A stretch of DNA of 64,000 nt, from NCBI GenBank assembly GCA_964473155.1, contig CAYYNT010000015.1:4477-68476 (forward strand). The letters are read 5' to 3'. The position numbers and the translations under genes are program-made. Source of the DNA: JAJFUG01 sp964473155 (GTDB lineage: Bacteria; Gemmatimonadota; Glassbacteria; GWA2-58-10). The number at the start of each line of letters is the position of its first letter. Position 1 is the first letter of the stretch. A model generated the notes under the pieces. That model saw nothing but the letters and a program-made list of their open reading frames with translations, ran no database searches and was not told where the DNA came from. Shown piece by piece: positions 61,559 through 64,000 of this stretch.

Positions 61559-62671
61559 TTGAAAATCGAGCAACTCAAACTGAGCCGGTTCCGCAACCTC
61601 GACGACACATGCCTGAGGTTTCACGAGCGCGGGCATCTGATAATCGGGGACAACGGACAGGGCAAGACCAACCTGCTGGAAGCGATCCATTACCTCACGG
61701 TGCTGCGGTCGTTCAGGAGCCAGCAGGACCGGGAATGCATAAGGTTCGGCGAGGAGACTTTCCATCTCGAGGGGAACTGGGAGGAGGAGGACGGGCAGCG
61801 GGAGACGCTATCGGTCGGGTATTCGGGGAAGCGCAAGAAAGTCAGCCTCTCGGGACGGGTGCTGGAGTTCGTGAGCGAGGCTTTCGGACGGTTCAAGAGC
61901 ATTATGCTCACGCCCGAGGATATAGCGATAGTCAGGGGGGGGCCCTCCGAGCGGCGCCGTCACTTGGACATGCTGCTCTCGCTTGTATCGCCGCTTTACC
62001 TTGAGCGCCTGAAACGCTACCGCAAGGCCCTGGCAAGCCGCAATGTGCTGCTCAGGCGCACGCCGTTCAGCGAGGAGCAGGCGGAGCCCTGGGAGCGTCA
62101 GATGGCCGAGAGCGGGGCCTGGCTGATCCGGGAAAGAAAGGAATGGCTGGAAAGGCTGGAACCGGAGTTCAACGGTCTTTTCAAGCGCCTGAGCGGCGGG
62201 GAGAATGGATCCCTGCGCTACCACAATTCGCTTCTGGCCCGTCACATCCAGGATGGTTCCGCGGATGTGGAGCATATCGCCGGGGTGTTCGCCGAGCGTC
62301 TGAAAAAACGCCGTCCCGTGGAACGAGAACGCGGCCTCACCCTGACCGGACCACAGACCGATGAGGTGCAGTTCGAGATAGAGGGCCAGCCGTTACGCAG
62401 TTATGGTAGCCAGGGACAGCAGCGCACCGCGGTGATAAGTCTTAAGATGGCTGAGACGGCGTTGCTGAAACGGGAGCTGGGTGTCAGTCCGGTCCTTTTG
62501 CTGGATGACATTTTCGCCGAGCTGGACCTTCACCGCAGCCTGCGGCTGCTGGAGGAACTGGTGGAGAACCACCAGAGCTTTATCACCGCGCCGAGGAAGG
62601 AAGCGGTGTTCGAGCGGCTGGGTCACCTGCCGGTAAAATATATCCAGCGCGGAACGGTGGTAGACGGTTGA
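61559..62671 (+). CDS. recF: DNA recombination mediator RecF
   Basis: 370 residues from TTG 61559. It begins KIEQLKLSRFRNLDD; Walker A is GDNGQGKTNLLEA; Walker B is LLLDDIFAELD; the signature is near LRSYGSQGQQR. It helps load RecA and repair gapped DNA. The start is inferred because no other in-frame start keeps the first strand; the ribosome-binding site is poor. The 240-bp gap before it holds the dnaN terminator and AT-rich bases. Confidence 0.95.
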   Translation: MKIEQLKLSRFRNLDDTCLRFHERGHLIIGDNGQGKTNLLEAIHYLTVLRSFRSQQDRECIRFGEETFHLEGNWEEEDGQRETLSVGYSGKRKKVSLSGRVLEFVSEAFGRFKSIMLTPEDIAIVRGGPSERRRHLDMLLSLVSPLYLERLKRYRKALASRNVLLRRTPFSEEQAEPWERQMAESGAWLIRERKEWLERLEPEFNGLFKRLSGGENGSLRYHNSLLARHIQDGSADVEHIAGVFAERLKKRRPVERERGLTLTGPQTDEVQFEIEGQPLRSYGSQGQQRTAVISLKMAETALLKRELGVSPVLLLDDIFAELDLHRSLRLLEELVENHQSFITAPRKEAVFERLGHLPVKYIQRGTVVDG

Positions 62672-62677
62672 GGCTTT

Positions 62678-63001
62678 ATGAAAGGCCGAAAGGAAAATGA
62701 CCCGGCCAGGCTGAGTGAGCTTATCGGGCCGGTGCTTGAAACAGCGGCCGGAAAGAAGCCGCGCCGGCCTGAGAGCATGGCCGCGGTGGCAGCCTGGCCG
62801 GAAATCGCGGGACAGCGTCTTGCGGCGGTAAGCCGCGCGGTGAGTTTGACAGACGGCAAGCTGATAGTCGAGGTGGCCGCGCCGGCCTGGAAACAGGAGC
62901 TGCTGCTGGTAAAAAGAAAGCTGCTCAAGGAGTTGAACGAGCGCATGGGAGCGTCCCTGGCAGGGGACATGGTCATAAACGTGAGGGATTATCCGAAATG
63001 A
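62678..63001 (+). CDS. dciA: DUF721/DciA-family protein
   Basis: 107 residues. The central block AAVAAWPEIAGQRLAAVSRAV and LIVEVAAPAWKQELLLVKRKLLKELN are typical of DUF721, which includes the replicative-helicase loader DciA. The gene lies between recF and gyrB, the usual place. Its stop overlaps the gyrB start (ATGA). Confidence 0.88.
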   Translation: MKGRKENDPARLSELIGPVLETAAGKKPRRPESMAAVAAWPEIAGQRLAAVSRAVSLTDGKLIVEVAAPAWKQELLLVKRKLLKELNERMGASLAGDMVINVRDYPK

Positions 63002-64000
63002 CACAGGAAGAGAAGAACGAGATAGCGAACGCGTACGGCGCAAGCAATATTCAGGTGCTCAAGGGGCTGGAGGCGGTGCGCAAGCGTCCCGGCATGTATG
63101 TCGGGTCTACCGGTCAGCGGGGCCTGCACCATCTGGTATACGAGGTGGTGGACAACGCCATCGACGAGGCGCTGGCCGGGTTCTGCAACAACATCGAGAT
63201 CGAGATCCGTCCAGGCAATGTGATCAGCGTGACAGATGACGGGCGCGGAATACCGGTGGACATCCATCCCACCGAAAAGATACCGGGCGTGGAGGTGGCT
63301 ATGACCATACTTCACGCGGGCGGCAAGTTCGACCGGGCCTCTTACAAGGTCTCGGGCGGTCTGCACGGCGTGGGCGTCTCGGTGGTAAACGCCCTGTCCG
63401 AGTGGCTGGAGGTGGAGGTCAGCCGCAACGGCAAGGTGTACCATCAGCGTTACGCCCGCGGGGCAAAGAACACCGACCTGCGCGAGATAGGCAAAAACAA
63501 AAAAACCGGCACGCGGGTTACGTTTCTACCCGACAGCCTGATTTTCGACACACTGGAGTTCGATTTCGACGGCCTCGCCACCCGTTTCCGCGAGCTGGCT
63601 TACCTGAACGCCGGTATCCGTATCCTGTTCAGCGACCTTCGTAACGGCGAGAAACGCCGCGAGACATACCAGTTCAACGGCGGCATAAAATCGTTCGTCG
63701 AATACCTGAGCGAGGCGAAAAAGCCGCTACACAAGCCGGTCACCATATTCAAAGAGGTTGGCACCAGTATCGTCGAGATCGCGCTGCAGTACACGGAAAG
63801 CTACAGCGAGACTTTTTATTCCTATGTCAACAACATCAACACGCACGAGGGCGGCACGCACCTGATCGGGTTCAAGAGCGCCCTGACCCGCACGCTCAAT
63901 GACTACGCCAAGAAGAACAACCTGATCAAGAAGGCCGATTTCACGCTGAGCGGGGATGACGTGCGCGAGGGCCTGACCGGGGTGATCTCGGTCAAGATGA
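62998..64000 (+). CDS. gyrB: DNA gyrase subunit B (5' part, runs off the window)
   Basis: The reading frame begins at ATG 62998, overlapping the DUF721 stop, and is open to the end of the window (about 334 codons). Motifs are QVLKGLEAVRKRPGMYVG, the GHKL ATP-binding EVVDNAIDEA, DDGRGIPV and SGGLHGVGVSVVNALS. GyrB is the ATPase subunit of gyrase. The C-terminal toprim part lies outside the window. Confidence 0.98.
   Translation, partial: MTQEEKNEIANAYGASNIQVLKGLEAVRKRPGMYVGSTGQRGLHHLVYEVVDNAIDEALAGFCNNIEIEIRPGNVISVTDDGRGIPVDIHPTEKIPGVEVAMTILHAGGKFDRASYKVSGGLHGVGVSVVNALSEWLEVEVSRNGKVYHQRYARGAKNTDLREIGKNKKTGTRVTFLPDSLIFDTLEFDFDGLATRFRELAYLNAGIRILFSDLRNGEKRRETYQFNGGIKSFVEYLSEAKKPLHKPVTIFKEVGTSIVEIALQYTESYSETFYSYVNNINTHEGGTHLIGFKSALTRTLNDYAKKNNLIKKADFTLSGDDVREGLTGVISVKM

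Noticed and set aside
1..64000. CRISPR arrays and tRNA or rRNA genes
   Set aside because: No evenly spaced repeats and no tRNA-like or rRNA-like motifs were noticed on reading through.

Overview
The window reads as a chromosomal replication-origin region of a high-GC, Gram-negative, uncultured bacterium. Its right end carries dnaA, a cluster of DnaA boxes, dnaN, recF, a DUF721/DciA gene and the start of gyrB. Its left part carries mnmE and mnmG with two exact parS sites at the mnmG start. A PorX-like REC-PglZ regulator, heptosyltransferase-family enzymes, a DUF2490 outer-membrane barrel and dockerin-bearing secreted heparinase-like enzymes suggest the FCB superphylum (a Glassbacteria- or Fibrobacteres-like candidate lineage). 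That placement is inference. The single scaffold gap and its flanks look like metagenome assembly.

Layout. 1-5.2 kb (+): the 3' part of a giant tandem-repeat protein, a SPOR lipoprotein, a small unknown protein, an AmrS-type radical SAM enzyme and QueE. 5.2-10.2 kb (-): mnmG, mnmE, a PP-loop/NFACT-R protein and a BadF-like ATPase, apparently one operon. 10.5-17.7 kb: LysM-amidase, rubrerythrin, a methyltransferase, and an NsrR-like Rrf2 regulator followed by a quinol NO reductase. 17.8-22 kb: polysaccharide deacetylase, KASIII, SDR ketoreductase, acyl carrier protein and GNAT, probably making an acylated surface molecule. 22-29.2 kb: three secreted heparinase II/III-like proteins, two with C-terminal dockerins. 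29.2-33.8 kb: LysE exporter and two GT9 enzymes flanking PorX. 34-38.2 kb: exported SGNH hydrolase (split by an artefactual gap), M14 carboxypeptidase and Tat amidohydrolase. 38.2-46.5 kb: sugar-nucleotide and glycosyltransferase genes (manC, GT4, wecE, GT2, GT-C) with a deoxyhypusine-synthase-like enzyme. 46.5-52.8 kb: GAF/fRMsr protein, GH116-like glycosidase, NmrA-like SDR, DUF2490 protein and class II aldolase. 53-56.3 kb: a duplicated pair of ECF sigma factors, each followed by a four-helix membrane protein, then one more membrane protein. 56.7-58.1 kb: NtrC-type regulator. 58.1-64 kb: dnaA, oriC, dnaN, recF, dciA, gyrB.

Themes. The accessory middle combines export and degradation of complex glycans (heparinase-like enzymes, GH116, SGNH, M14) with building of surface glycans and lipids. 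Non-coding features include two copies of a ~180-bp MITE-like element, each just upstream of a secreted-hydrolase gene. There are also several GC-rich palindromes, a long structured leader before dnaA, and a 442-bp DNA repeat that makes the two sigma factors nearly identical. Most starts were reassigned from ribosome-binding-site spacing. Several are TTG or GTG, and two may be CTG.
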